Shown: piece by piece, positions 10,306 through 22,271 of the stretch | Numbering within the stretch: the stretch's first letter is position 1 | Layout of the letters: each line of letters opens with the position of its first letter | Assembly (NCBI GenBank): GCA_001566295.1 | Contig: KQ964268.1 | Span: 248,001 to 312,000, forward strand | DNA: 64,000 nucleotides | From: Microdochium bolleyi | Taxonomy: Eukaryota > Ascomycota > Sordariomycetes > Xylariales > Microdochiaceae | Reading direction: 5' to 3' | Made by a program: the position numbers and the translations under genes | Notes under the pieces: generated by a model | The model's database searches: none | Told to the model about the DNA's origin: nothing | The model's input: only the letters and a program-made list of their open reading frames with translations

Positions 10306-12029
10306 TCTCAACACTGCACGCCACCGTGGCCCGCTTTCTGGGGCATGCCGGACCAGGATACAAGCGGTTGCTTGTTCTAGACCTCGACACCGCCAAGCAA
10401 TTTCACGCCTTGTTGAAAGGACGGCGAGGGCTGTCCGCAGTGGGCCACGCCCGCAATTGCTTGTATACTGATCAGTCTTGTGGCGTCTTCGAGGCGGAAA
10501 GCTGATTGGCAAGTCGTGCGGCTTCGAGCATACTACCGACTAGTGGCACCGAGCCAGATCGCAGACTACTGCAACGGTTCAATAGTTTGACGTTCTAGCT
10601 TCAACTACGCAAATTACGCGTTCTCCTGGAGCCGAGCCGAGCGATTATCCAACAATGTGCTCGCGCCGACTCTTCAGGACCTTTGCATTGAGGAGTGCAG
10701 GTCCCGCACAGTCTGGCATCTAGTGTTCAGTGCTGCAGGATAACAAGAGGCGACCAATCTATACCTCAGTAGAAGAAGACCTTCGGGTGGATTTGTGTAC
10801 GTCTTCCTCTACGGGATTGTGGCTTGGCACTCGTGGGGATGCCCTCCGCGCTCCATACCGGTGAATCCCGTAGCTGGACCGGCATCGCATCGTGTGAGTT
10901 CGCGGGATATCCTAGCTCACATGACTAGCACATATGAGTGGCGCTCTCCGACACAGCTGAACTTGCATCTGTACCTGAGGGGCTAACCCCGGCGATCCCA
11001 AGCAGGCATGTCACAGAGGGTAAACATATGGGAGATCCAGGTTCCCTTCCATTACCTACGAGGACCAAGGTCCCCCCCAGGGTTTCAAACGCCTAGATTA
11101 TCCTGCAGTGTGCAACAGAGAGTGGCAGCGACTTCGTCTTAGTCATCCACAAAGGATCGCCCAAGGTTCACCACAGGCATGACCTCTCGTTGATATTATC
11201 AAGCACGCAGGCTCTTATGCTAAAATTACTCCATAGCATCAGAGGTTTGGTACACATCATTTCATGAGTGTTCACGATGGTGATGAGCTTGTTCAGAGGT
11301 GCATTAACGTTCAGCGCTGTACTTCGCACCAAATCTCCCTATTTGTTCTTCGCGGACCCGATCATCCGCTCGAAGCTTCGGCCATCAGAACCCTCAGCTC
11401 CGCTCGATACAAACAGCTACTGCTAGCTGCGCCGCCCCTATCCATGCGTCCATGCGTAACAAAAGCACACACTACTAGCTGAGGCGAAATGAGCCTTTGC
11501 ACGGGAGGCTTCTCAGGTGTCCACGGAGGAACCTCCGAGCCCCGAGCCTAGCCCTGATGCTTCCCTGTCCGCGTCCCTGGGGCGCTCCGGCCTGCATTCC
11601 GGCACCGCGGCGGTGGATCTGTGGTGAGGATCGAGGCGTCTAGAATGTTGCGGACTAACTTTCTTGGGATAGGCTTAGGACAAAGAACCCTAGCAGTTCT
11701 CCATTTCCCTCACCAGGGGCCTCGAGCCAGGTCCAAGAGCGCCAATATGGCTAAGCTTTTTTTGTTCAAAAGCCACCATCCCAATGTGGAGGGCAACAGC
11801 AGGATCAAGACTACTTTCAGGTACCTTCAGGTCCGCCATGTGTGTGATGTGCACCGAACATTGTGAAAACGCTGTGCTTCGCTAGCGCGGGCAATCTGCC
11901 AATAACTCCCATACTGCACACATCCAACACGATCATTTCCGCCCACCCCCCCCCCCCCCCTTTGACACCTCCCTCGGCTATCCCTCCCCGGACGGAAGGT
12001 AAGATAGTTGCCAGCCTGACAACACGTCC
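10306..12029. other. long intergenic region
   Basis: This is about 1.7 kb with no convincing coding frame on either strand. Short frames lack coding character. A 15-C homopolymer lies at 11946-11960. I see no transposon protein remnant and no terminal repeats, but a heavily decayed element cannot be excluded by eye. Confidence 0.45.
11946..11960. repeat. homopolymer of 15 C
   Basis: This is an uninterrupted C run in intergenic DNA close to the 3' end of the exonuclease gene. It is prone to length error. Confidence 0.95.
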
Positions 12030-13295
12030 TCACCTCTTTCCCGCCCACGGACTTACTGCCCTACCGTGACTGTACGCATCATACGCGGCATCCAAAACGG
12101 CCTCGCAACGCCGCTCGCTCTCGAGCCGCACGGCGTCGTGCCACTCTGACGTTTCTGGCAGCTGCGCGAGATACGCCGCGTGCAGGGCCGGCAGGTGGAC
12201 GACGTCGTTGGCGCAGTAGGCGATCGTGTCGTCGGGAAGGGGCCGGGTGCGGAATATGCTCTCTGACAAGTCAATGTGCGACGGGGGCTGCAGGGTCGGG
12301 CGCAGCCAGGGGCGGGCTGGGTCTATCGGGCTCGAAGAGGATGGGGATGTGGTTGTGTTGGTGGATGAGAATGAGGCGGAGGAAGGAGAAAGGCGCCCGG
12401 CCGCCTTGAGCAAGACCGGCGGGATATCGCCCCTGATGAGGTTACCAGCAAGATACACTGGTGGTTCCTGCTGCTGCTGCTCCTCTTGCTGTCGCTTCTG
12501 GGACGCATCCCCAGTCCCTCCCGCTTCCGCTCTCATGAGTTGCCTCACCCTCTCCTTTGTCTCGGCCCACTGATCGATCTCACCCGTGGACAGGCCAAGG
12601 TCGCGCTGGATAGACGTCGCCAAGGAGCGGATGTACATCCTGTTGCGACCCCCCGCTGCAGCTGTGACGAAGCTCCGAGCCGCGGTCTCGAGGAGCTGCA
12701 GGTCCGTGACGCCGCGCAGCCGGATGCCGTAGTGGTTTTGCAGCGCATCGGCGTCGTTTCGGACGTCCCAGAGGTACTTCGGGTAAGAGGAATCCTCGAG
12801 GATGGACTTCAGAGTGAGGACGGAGCTAGCCGTGGCAGGGACGGAAGAGGTTGTGAAGGCTGCGTCCTGCAGAGTGTACACGTCGATCAGGTGGATGGTG
12901 CCGTGTGGATGTGCCAGGATCGTGATGATGTCGAGGCAGCCTCTGCGGGACAGCCAGTGGCCCTCGAGGTCGATGTATAGGGCTGCTGGTGAGCTGGACA
13001 CGAGCTCGGAGAGAAACTGGGCCAGGGCCTCGGGGGTTGCGATGAGTTTTGATGTGGCTGCCGCTGCGGTTGATGAGAATGGCTCGGTGACAGGCTGAGG
13101 CTTCCTGGCATGGGATGCTCCCGACAATTGTCGCCGTTGATGCAAAGGGCCGACAGAGGGCGGCCCGGTTGATCTGAGTGCATCATGGAACGCCAAGGTT
13201 GGCGGTTGAGCAAGCCATGTCGGGAGATGCGACCGCCACGGCCACAGAGATAGAGGCCTACATGAGCGCCGGATGCTCGTCCCGAGAACAGACAT
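12030..13295 (-). CDS. DEDDy-type 3'-5' exonuclease domain protein
   Basis: This encodes 421 residues. RNase D/EXD-type exonuclease motifs are in order: Exo I as IDLEG (Asp109, Glu111), Exo II around VRNDADAL (Asp181/183), and Exo III as YCANDVVHL (Tyr360, Asp364). These are the metal and catalytic residues of a DEDDy nuclease that trims RNA or DNA from the 3' end. The first 50 residues are Arg-rich and almost free of acidic residues, which suggests mitochondrial import. A low-complexity Gln/Ser insert (about 260-325) splits the domain between Exo II and Exo III. Near the C terminus a GTAAGT lies in phase 0 (about 12057-12062), so a downstream exon could replace the last nine residues. I kept the unspliced end. 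Confidence 0.8.
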   Translation of the reverse strand: MSVLGTSIRRSCRPLSLWPWRSHLPTWLAQPPTLAFHDALRSTGPPSVGPLHQRRQLSGASHARKPQPVTEPFSSTAAAATSKLIATPEALAQFLSELVSSSPAALYIDLEGHWLSRRGCLDIITILAHPHGTIHLIDVYTLQDAAFTTSSVPATASSVLTLKSILEDSSYPKYLWDVRNDADALQNHYGIRLRGVTDLQLLETAARSFVTAAAGGRNRMYIRSLATSIQRDLGLSTGEIDQWAETKERVRQLMRAEAGGTGDASQKRQQEEQQQQEPPVYLAGNLIRGDIPPVLLKAAGRLSPSSASFSSTNTTTSPSSSSPIDPARPWLRPTLQPPSHIDLSESIFRTRPLPDDTIAYCANDVVHLPALHAAYLAQLPETSEWHDAVRLESERRCEAVLDAAYDAYSHGRAVSPWAGKR

Positions 13296-13782
13296 GAAGC
13301 CTCGTGGGAAACGGCTGTTCCACAGGTGCTGTCTTGGGACGGAGTCGAATATGATAGCGTATGGGAGGCAGTTGCGGGTGTCCGTGTCATTGAATTCGCA
13401 AAAGCTCGGTGGGTGATTGTGTGGTTCTCCTGATTGAGAAGGCGGTGGGCGGTTTCTGCCTCCGCTTCCGCTGTTGCCGGACTTGTTCAGCGATTCACAG
13501 TGCAGCGGTATAGTACCGTAGGTTTTGGCCTACGCACATCCAACAAGCCTTTGAGATCATGACAAAGAGTCGTATAGGCTCAGATTGACATGGGAACCAC
13601 GAGATTCAAGATAAAAATTGATCTTACAGACATAGTATGATCGTTGATCATAACAACTAATATTATATATTCATGGGGGAAGGCTGGGAGTTTAACCTGT
13701 CATAATTGTTTTACAAAAGACCAGAAATTCATAAGAAACCAAAATCGCCGAAACAACGAAATCAAGAAGACCAGGCAAAAAT
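13296..13782. other. intergenic region, AT-rich at its distal end
   Basis: This is the upstream region of the exonuclease gene and the 3' flank of the large P-loop gene. About 13550-13780 is clearly AT-rich, as expected for a fungal 3' UTR. I see no gene. Confidence 0.5.
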
Positions 13783-16700
13783 CTAGCGCATCACGATCTT
13801 CATCAGCGTCTCTCCACAGACTTTTGAAAACCTCTGGTGATCGACCTGCACGCAGTAACTCGGCCGTTGGGCAGGCGCCCCCGTGTTCTCGTCCACCGGA
13901 TAGTTGTGTCCTCCATTTTCGTCCGAGCCGTAGTAGGAGTCTCGCGAATCGTAGTAGTTGTTTCCATATCCATTGGCCCCAAACCTGTCACCGCCGTTGG
14001 CTGCGTATTGGCGATCACGAGCGGCTGAAGGTGCCGTCCACTGCTGCGAGCCGTCCATCAACCTGGACCACGATGCAGATGCCTTTCTCGAGGCCGCTTC
14101 TGTTGCTGCAGACGGAGAAAGGTGCGAGGACCGTGAGGGCTCGTGGTCCCCACTACCCTCAGCAGTGACAGAGACATACACCACGGGCCAGTTGCACTGC
14201 ATCCGCGGCAGGAGCTGCTGGATCTGCGCTCGGAGCTGCTCCAGCCGGGACATTGTTGGTGGGTCTTGGTTCTCTCCTGCTGCCAGACGGGCGGAAGTTG
14301 TTGGCCACTGTGGTGGTTCTACTCGCATCGTCAGAGGCGATAGTGCTGAGGAGCAGGACGATTTGCGATGGGTGGTGTCGGTGGAGGAGCCTGGTGGGAA
14401 CTATTTGACGGGGAAGTGTCAGCAATGCGTCAAGTCGTATAACCACTTGTGAGCCCCCCTGACTTGATAGTCTAGGAGCTGCCGAGTTCAACTAGCAGAG
14501 AAAGACGATCAAGGCCAACGAATGTAAACATACCTGCACAACACAAAGCATGCGGCGGCTCATATCCTCGTAGTCTGTCAGGAAGAACATGCAGCTGCCC
14601 AGGCCGCCACCACAACTGCCTTCGTTATCCTGCTCCACTTCAGGAACGAAGAAGAAGTTCGGCAGGCTCTGGTAGAAACTATTATCGCTCGTCGACGTCG
14701 TCGTGTGCTGCGCCATCAGCCACTCCTCTGCGGTCCAGACCCTCGTGTTGTTGCTGCCAATGTCGAGACCAGAGTCGTATAGGTGATAGCGCTCGAGGGT
14801 GCCGGCTAGGTGCTTGGCGATATTGACGCCCTGCGACAGCATGGGGCTGGTGCTAAGTCTGAGCCGCGCGGCGAGGTTACCCACAGAGTGGTGTGTCTGT
14901 GCGCCGGACACGGACTCGGCGGACTGGAGGATGGCGAGGAACGCGGAGCGTCTGTGCTGGGCGATCTCGTCGAAGGGGAAATGGAGGAGCGGCTTCAAGC
15001 CCTGTGTTCATGTAACTTGTTAGTCTCTGACGTCTCATATCAAGACCATTTGCATGATTCTATGGTAGCGAGTGACTTACTGAAGTGACGGCGGTCTCGA
15101 CCATGGTCCTGCCACTCACATCACTGATGCTCCTGACGCTCAGGGGTTCAGGGAGTCGGTGTCTCCATGACTTGTCGCCGAGCCCATCTCTGGCCGATGG
15201 CACCCCCTCATGAATAAACTCGAGCGCAGCCTCGAGCACAAGCGGCTCTGCCAGCCGTGCCCTGATGTGTCTGGGGTTCGTCGGATCATTCGCCAGCTCC
15301 GGCACGACAGACGCGACAGACCCGTTCTCGCTGTCATACACAAGCGCCAGCCCCGCCGAGACGAGCTGCGACGCCGTCTCGCCGAAGAACTCTTTCGACA
15401 CGCCGCAGGTATCGACTTGCACCGCGGTCGCGAGGAACTCGTACAGCACAGCCGTCTCGCCAATGTTGTGCATCTGGCGCTTCACCGCGGTCTTGATCCT
15501 CTCGGCAGCGCGCTTGCTCGCGGCCCGGACGTCCCGAGGGGACAGCCGCCCCTCCTGCTCCGACGCTGTGCTGGAAAACACGGAGCCACGGAGCAGCTCC
15601 TCAGTGAACGTCGCGGTCCAACGCACGCGGCCGAAGAAGCGCGAGCACTCAGCCTCGATGGTCGCGTCGCGGCTGTCTGGTGCGAAGACCGTCCAGTTCG
15701 CGAGCAGGTCCTGCTCGAGAGCGCTCCAGCTCTGGCCGGGCGACGTGGGCGCTGCGCCGTAGCGGGCGCTGTGGGAGCCAAAATCCATAGTGAAGCCGAG
15801 CCCTTCGCCGTCACGGGTGAGTAAGGGGAAGCTCTCGTGCAGTTGCACTCCCTGGTGCGTTTTGGGCTTGCCGAAGCTGCCGAACAAAGAAGCGGCGTTT
15901 GGCTGGGTCTGCAGCTCGAACAGCTCGCTGACGACACTCCACGCGTGGTGCGAGAGCACGCTCCAGAACGTGTCCGAGTTTCCGACATTCGTGCGCGAGC
16001 TGGACACGCGGTCGATCGAAGGGGTGGTTCTTGGAGAGTGATCTTGCTGCTGCTGCTCCTGGCCGTTTGGGCTCCGGATTGCCGGGACTGATGGCCTGGA
16101 TTTGTTGTTCGCGCCATTCTGCTTGAGTGGAATGCTCACTGATAGAGTGTTGAGAGAGGTCGTGGCAATGTACGCGTGCCCGTGGTGGCCGTCGATCAGA
16201 CCTTGCAGGATACGCTCTGAGAGATTGTCGCCGAGGATCGCCTGTCCTTCGTCGATGCAGATTGGCACCACGGAGGAGATCTCCGACAACTGCGTGCGGC
16301 CACGAGCCAGCGAGCGGTCGCCACGACCGGACACTCGTCCGCCCCAGCGCGGGCTCAACCTGAAGAAGCGGTACGCGATGTCAAATATGTCAATGATAGT
16401 GCCCTCTGCGTGGCTGTCGGGAGTCGAGGCTACTATCTGCAGCTGCAGCCAGCGGATAGGGTTCCTGAGCCCAGGCATGATGTCGAGCAAGTGTCTCCTC
16501 GCGGTCAGAAGCGGCTCGATACAGATCTCGGTGTCGAGCAGGCGGTCGTGAGGACGACGAGAGGTGCCCAGGACTGGCCGACTGCTACCACCACCGCCAA
16601 TACCGGCAGCTTCGAGACATGAGAGGTCCTCGTAGAGCGTGTACGTGTCACGGGACGCATGACTACGTGAAGCTCCGAGCAGTAGATAGTCCATGTCTGC

Positions 16701-19700
16701 CTGATGACGGCTAGATCCCGGTCTACTGTTTGCGCTCCTGGGAGAAGCACTTCCACTGCCAATTGAGCTGGCAGTGTTGCGGTTCTGATTGTCCTTCGGG
16801 GGTACAGGCGGGCGCATATACGGCAAATTCGGCGCGATGAAGTAAAAGCCACCGGTCTCGAGAATCTTGTCGCGGAGGAACCGGGTCTTGCCCGATCCAG
16901 GGGCATCGAACACAAGCGTCACGTCGGTTGCAGGGGCCGGGTTCTCTCGCGTGGGGAACGGGCGGTCAGCGGCGCCGAGGAGAGCCGAGAGGTCGACGAG
17001 CTGGTCGTTGGCGTGCTTCATGGCTCGCTGCAGCACGTTCTCGTGAGAGGAAAGGTATTGCTGCAGACCGTGGAAAAGGGGCGAGGCGTTGCTGCCGTCA
17101 GACTCGGGTCCGCGGGCGGCCCAGCATTTTGCTGGCACGATAACACGGTTAGCATACTTTGGCACTGGCATGGCCAAAGAAGGGCGCTGAGAGGGAGCTT
17201 ACCGAGAGCTGGGCGCGACCTCAAGTCCAGCTGGAGCCGTCGAAGTTGTGCTTTGACCTGGCGCAAGATCATCTCGTGGGGACACACACTCAGACCGTCG
17301 AGCTTGCGGGTGATCGTGTTCATCATCGAGTCGAAGCTGGGCTGCCCAGGTGCTTCGCCACTCCCGTATGGCGAGTCTGTGCGGCGAGCGCTCTCGATCG
17401 CATTGGCCAGGTAGTGGCCGAGATCAATCGAGCCTGTCATGCCTTTGGGCCGATTCGCAGCCGACAACGACGAGTAGATCGACAGGAGATGGCCTGGGTG
17501 TGTGCCAAACAACTCCCACAGCTGCCTAGCATGTTCTCCATTGAGCGATGCACTCAGAGTGAGCACAAGGAAGAACATTCGATCATTGAGCAGGTATGGC
17601 AGGATGTCGCCGTCGCTGGAATTGTCGTTTCGTGCGTATGAGTGGCCCGGTAGCGGGTACCTTGCGTCGTCGGGGTTCGCGCTCACGCCCATGACCTCGC
17701 GGAATGGCTCTATTGATAGCAAGTCACTCGTGTCAGCGGGCAGAAAGATGTTTTGATCGGGCTGAACCCCGAATTGCACGATATCCACGGGAGTGATCAC
17801 TTACCATTCTTCCAGGTCTCGGCCGCTAGGCGCTCGCGATACTTGGCCACGAAGTACTCCCGACAAGCACCATCCCAGCTCTGGCCTTGTCCCGGTGCCG
17901 CCATGAAGCTCACGGCCATCCTATCTGATCTGGGAGTCCGAACCTCCGGCTTCTTGGACTGGCTGTCCCAGTACAGCCTGATGATGTCGTCGTCCAGGAC
18001 GACAGGACTGTCGACCCTCATCGAGCTTTCTCCGGAGCTGGATTGCTCCTTGAACGAGAAGTCTTTCCTGTTTTTGCTGAACGATTTGTTCAAGAGGGCG
18101 AGTGCCGCCGGACTGGCAGGTTTATCGTTGGCGGTCGGTCTGCTCGCGAGGCCCTTGTAGCGGCTGCTCTTCGTCGTGCTGCGACTGCTGCTGGTGGTCT
18201 CGCTGTCTCGCTCTTGCAAAGGTGATGGCAGCGGCGGTTGCTGCGGTTGCTCCCGTGGCCAGTCGATATCCTCGGTAGACAGCGCGAGCGTGGGAATGCG
18301 CGGAGCTTTTCCCAGAGGCACAATCTTCTTCCCCTCGTCGCTTGCATCCTGACCGCGTCCTCCATGCTCGCTCAGTTCCGCAAAACGCGACTTTGCAGGA
18401 ATGTCCTTCTCTCTGGAACTCCTCGCCGGCTCCGGCAGCAGCTTTGACGGCTCCGACGTGTTGGTCCACTCCGCATACGGGTTCATGGGGGAGTAGGCGG
18501 GGTGCTTGGGGCGGTTCCTGCATTCCAGCGACGCCGGGCGGCTTGGCTCCTCCTCTGGCTGTGTTTGGCGTAGCTCGGCTGGGGACTCGCGCGGGCGTTG
18601 CTCCTGACGGGTCCGCGGGTGAGACACGTACGTCGCATGCGACAGGATCGGGGACTCGCCGACCTCGTGCCAGGTCGGGCCCCGCGCAGTCGCCATCGAG
18701 TCGACACTGTCGTGCTTCGGAACGGCCGGAGCAGAAGCTGAGATTGCGGGCAGCGGCTTGTTCAGACCCGGCAACTCGCTCTTGTCCTCGCCGGTGTCCG
18801 ACAGGGGCGCCGCACCCGGGAGGGGCACGGAAATCGAGCGCCTGAGCTGGAAGGGCACTGCCGTCGCCGTCTCGATCGGGGGCGTCGTTGCGAACTCAAT
18901 GCTGTCGTCCCGGCCGCCGTAGCCATAGAGCTGCTGCAGGAGCCGCTGCTGCTGGAGAGCCGCCGGTTCAGCCGTGTCCACGTCCGGGACCGCCCTGTTC
19001 AGGTCCCGTGGGCGCAGCTGCAACTCGCCCGTGAACGCCCGGCGCTTCTGGAGCTTGGACTGCTTCCCGACATTGGGCAGGCTGTGGGACACCTTGTGGC
19101 CCTTCTTCCGCTTGTTCGCTAGCTCGATCCTGGTGATGGCATCGAGCTGGCTGTCTGGACTGGGCTCGGTGTGCATCCTGAAGATCGGGGGCACGCCCGA
19201 CCGAACGCGTGTGTAGGGCACTGTGTATGATGGCAGTTCTTCTTCGCCGCGGTCGCTCTGGAGAGACGGACTTGTTACCGAGGGAGACTGCATCCCGTTG
19301 TAAGATTCTCCAGTGGTTGTACTCGTGTGTGAAGACGACCACGCCTCGGTGTAAGGCGGGCTGATCACCTGGTAGCCGTCTTGCAAGGCCGTGGCTCGAG
19401 CGGTTTGCGTCTGCAGAGCTGGCGGTTTCCCTGACCGGGAAGTGCTGTAGGAGAATGAGAACGGCACCCTGCCGTTGGCCCGAGTTTGGATTGCCGACAC
19501 GGGACTGGTCTCGACACGCGACTTCTCCTGGCTGGGGTTGTTCTCCGAGGATCGATATCTGTCCTGGGAGACAGCGGCTGCTGCCCTCCGCTCCCTGAGC
19601 GTTGGCGCCGTTCCATGCTGAACGTTACCGTAGGAGACAGGCGAAGGCACCTTGTCTTGACCGTCGTTTCGGAAGGCAGTCTTGGTGTCAACGCCGTGCG

Positions 19701-20301
19701 ACTGGATCCGCCTATGGCCCTGTCGTAGATCCTTGGTAATGGCTTGTCTAGTTGATGTCGATGCAGACTGTGTCCTCAACAGAGGCGGTTTGCCAGGCCG
19801 GGAATCTTCGTACGGGACAGAGTAAGGTACTTCGTCCTCACTCTCGATAACGTTGGGGCTGATATCGCCGCTCTGCTCGGCATACACGTAGTATCCGTCA
19901 TGATCACCGTACTCCTCGCTAATGGCCGTGCCAGGCGGATAACTGTAGAGAGGCGTAGAAGGAGCGGTGTCCTGTATCGAGCCGGCGTTCGTGCCTGAGC
20001 GTTCGCGTCGACGTCTGCTGCCGCTGCCACTGCTGCCGTTGCTCCCCCAAGAGAAACCCCGAGGGCGTGCGCTCGAGTTCTGAGGTGGTGAGCAGCCAGC
20101 TGGCGGGTCTTCATTGGGCGAGACTGCGCCCCAGGGGGCATATTTCGACGTGTCGTACCGGTATCTCGTCGATGACGAGGGCTTCAGATTGACCGGGGAC
20201 ACCTCCGTCGGGCTGCTGCTCAAATTGTACGAGACGGGCGGCTTTGAGCGCTCGCTCACACCCGATGGGTGGCGGCGAGACTTGATGTATTTGTTCCACA
20301 T
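13783..20301 (-). CDS. large P-loop NTPase-like protein with disordered N half (5 exons)
   Basis: Exons on the minus strand are 20301..17805, 17709..17203, 17131..15081, 15001..14534 and 14400..13783. All four introns have GT-AG ends, three with CTAAC/CTGAC-type branch points, and phases agree. The product is 2046 residues. Residues 1-830 are Ser/Pro/Gln-rich and probably disordered, with four short repeats (157-376). From about 1074 a P-loop segment appears: FDAPGSGKTRFL (Walker A-like, Asp at the usual first Gly position), then GFYFIAPN, and a Walker B-like PICIDEGQ near 1292. This layout recalls P-loop NTPases of fungal Crinkler-like/STAND proteins, but the assignment is tentative. The C-terminal 200 residues are Gly/Asn/Tyr-rich. 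No signal peptide or membrane segment is seen. Function is unknown; a nucleotide-dependent switch is the simplest guess. Confidence 0.65.
19174..19833 (-). repeat. four degenerate short protein repeats in the P-loop protein
   Basis: Near residues 157, 217, 278 and 355 the protein repeats a pattern. It is a hydrophobic residue plus Pro, a short spacer, a Tyr, about six residues, then Gly-x-(P/A)-P followed by a hydrophobic residue. Examples are VPYSVPY...GKPPLL, VPSPVSY...GTAPTL, VPFSFSY...GKPPAL and LPSYTVPY...GVPPIF. Spacing is about 60-77 residues in otherwise low-complexity sequence. Confidence 0.7.
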
Positions 20302-21722
20302 CGCAGGAACTGGAGTATGAACCGAGATTGGCCACGAAATGCTTGCGTCGAAAATGGGAACTGGCTGGCCTGCACCGATGGGAGACCGTGGTGTTGATGC
20401 AGAACTGTCCGAGGCGCAGCAACCCCAGGTCTGTGTACAGTTGAGTCCCCTCTGCGATGGGCAATGGCGGAACAACGTTTCGGAAATGACGCCGCAGACT
20501 TCATCATTTTGTCTCACGTCGGGCCCCTCTGTGCTCCCCCCAAGCTGTATGCCCTCCTCCAACACCGTCGAAAGCGGAAAACCCTAAATCGGGCCAGACG
20601 CACCTGAGCATTTGAGGCTGTAGGCCGCCCACCTGCACGTCACCTGTAAGGACCACTACTTGAGTCCTACCCCAGAAGCCTGTTGGTGGTGCGGACCACT
20701 GAGTCTGCCTGGCCTGAACCCTCTTAGCGATTCGTGTGCCCTAGCCCGTGTCCGTGGCGACGCCACGCAGGCCGGATTACGGGGTCTCAGGCAGAAGCCA
20801 CGAGTCAAGGCGCTTCACATCACATGCAAGATTGCCGCTAAGGCGCGCTAAGACGGGGAGATCTCCGAGGGTTCAGGCTCGACGACTCACAAAGGGCAAC
20901 GCCCAGGGTCCAGACGAGGTGAAGAGAAGCTGTGGCTGTTCGGCTCAGGAGCCAAGACACCGGGAATGCAGGGACAGTTTGCTACGACATGCACAATTAC
21001 GTCGTGGCTGCCTCGGAGAATGCTGCCCTTAGTTTTCTAAGATATTGGTGGCTGACGCTCGCTCTATTGATCCATCACTTTTCGAGACTATTACAGGATT
21101 AAGACCCCCTCAAACGTGCAGAGAGTGAATTCACGAAATCTCTAGACTATTATGGGTGGGATACAGCTATGGAGAAGCTAGGAGAATCTTGTTGGTTCTC
21201 ATGTACAACAGCCAGGTAGAACTCTGAGATTGTTTTAGGGTACACATGACAGTGCTTTCCTGTGGTCACCTGTGCTCAAAGAGGCTCCGAGAGGAACACA
21301 GAATTCAAAAGGTCACATAAGCGTACTCAGCAAACGCAGGTCTCATGAAGATGGATATGGACAGGATGGACACCAAAGGGATCGGAGTATGAATGTGCGA
21401 CCACCTTGCAGATGCTGTACGACCACCAGTCCCCGTTGGCGACTCGCACGGAATGAGGCTCTTTCCTGCTGCTGGCGACACAGCTTAGTCACGCATGACA
21501 GCATGGTCTTTGTCCCGTCATTCCAACCACCCTCGTCTGTCCAACGTGAGTCCGGAAGAGCACATGTGCCAGAATGTGTACATTTAAGACAGCTCCTCGC
21601 CATGCTCAAGATCTCCATCGTTCCAGCGAAGAGATATCACCATCTACATCTCTCTTGATCTCCTTGTTCGTCGACACAACCACTGGACCATCCAAATTCC
21701 CCAAGCGACACCGGTCATAATA
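20302..21722. other. intergenic region
   Basis: This is 1.4 kb upstream of the P-loop gene (minus strand) and of the small Cys protein (plus strand). Some frames are open but none has coding character. I see nothing else. Confidence 0.45.
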
Positions 21723-22271
21723 ATGGCGGCATCACAGCCCGCCACCACCGGCCAAGAATGCCAGATGTGTAAAACGATCATCAAAGACGAAGACAGAGAA
21801 TCCATTCCCAGAATCAGTGATGAGTCAGGATTCCTCACCTACGGAACCGACGGCAACTACTGCCTCTTCTGCTACGTCAATGTCCAGATCTGCGGCTGGA
21901 TCGACGCCTCGATTGGGGAGATCGGGGGCACCGTGGAGGGCCACAGCGACAAGCCCTTTGCCCGCAGGCTCAAGGAACATGCCAAGACGCTCAGGGGCCA
22001 AGTCCATGGACTGGCCGAGCTGTGCAGATGCGGAGGCAACAGAAACCAGGTGCTCGAGCTCCACGAAAAATGGCAACCCCACGAGGAAAAAACCCGGAAG
22101 GGCTGGGAAATGACCATGGAGACAGAGAGGCTGCAGTCTCGCCCGCCTGGAGGATATCGGGGATCTTCCCTGTACCTGGAAGTGAGCGACGAGTTCATCT
22201 CCTTTAGCCGCAAGCTGAGGCATTGGCACATCCAGCTCTCCCAGTCACAGAGTTCAGGGCGGACTCGATAG
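21723..22271 (+). CDS. hypothetical protein with CxxC motifs
   Basis: This encodes 182 residues in one exon. The start is an ATG in a reasonable context. The N-terminal 65 residues contain ECQMC, then YCLFCYVNVQIC, a possible treble-clef or zinc-ribbon arrangement. The middle is basic and helical (PFARRLKEHAKTLRGQ) with an LCRCGG knuckle. The C-terminal 50 residues include SLYLEVSDEFISFSRKLRHW. No family is recognised, no signal peptide is seen, and acidic and basic residues are evenly mixed. I take it as a real small cytosolic or nuclear protein mainly because the frame is uninterrupted and balanced in composition. Confidence 0.5.
   Translation: MAASQPATTGQECQMCKTIIKDEDRESIPRISDESGFLTYGTDGNYCLFCYVNVQICGWIDASIGEIGGTVEGHSDKPFARRLKEHAKTLRGQVHGLAELCRCGGNRNQVLELHEKWQPHEEKTRKGWEMTMETERLQSRPPGGYRGSSLYLEVSDEFISFSRKLRHWHIQLSQSQSSGRTR

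Noticed and set aside
15210..15824. Long plus-strand open frame (and several others between 15.2 and 20.4 kb)
   Set aside because: Antisense to the confirmed-frame exons of the P-loop gene. Composition is Arg/Ala/Pro-biased as expected for a GC-rich shadow.
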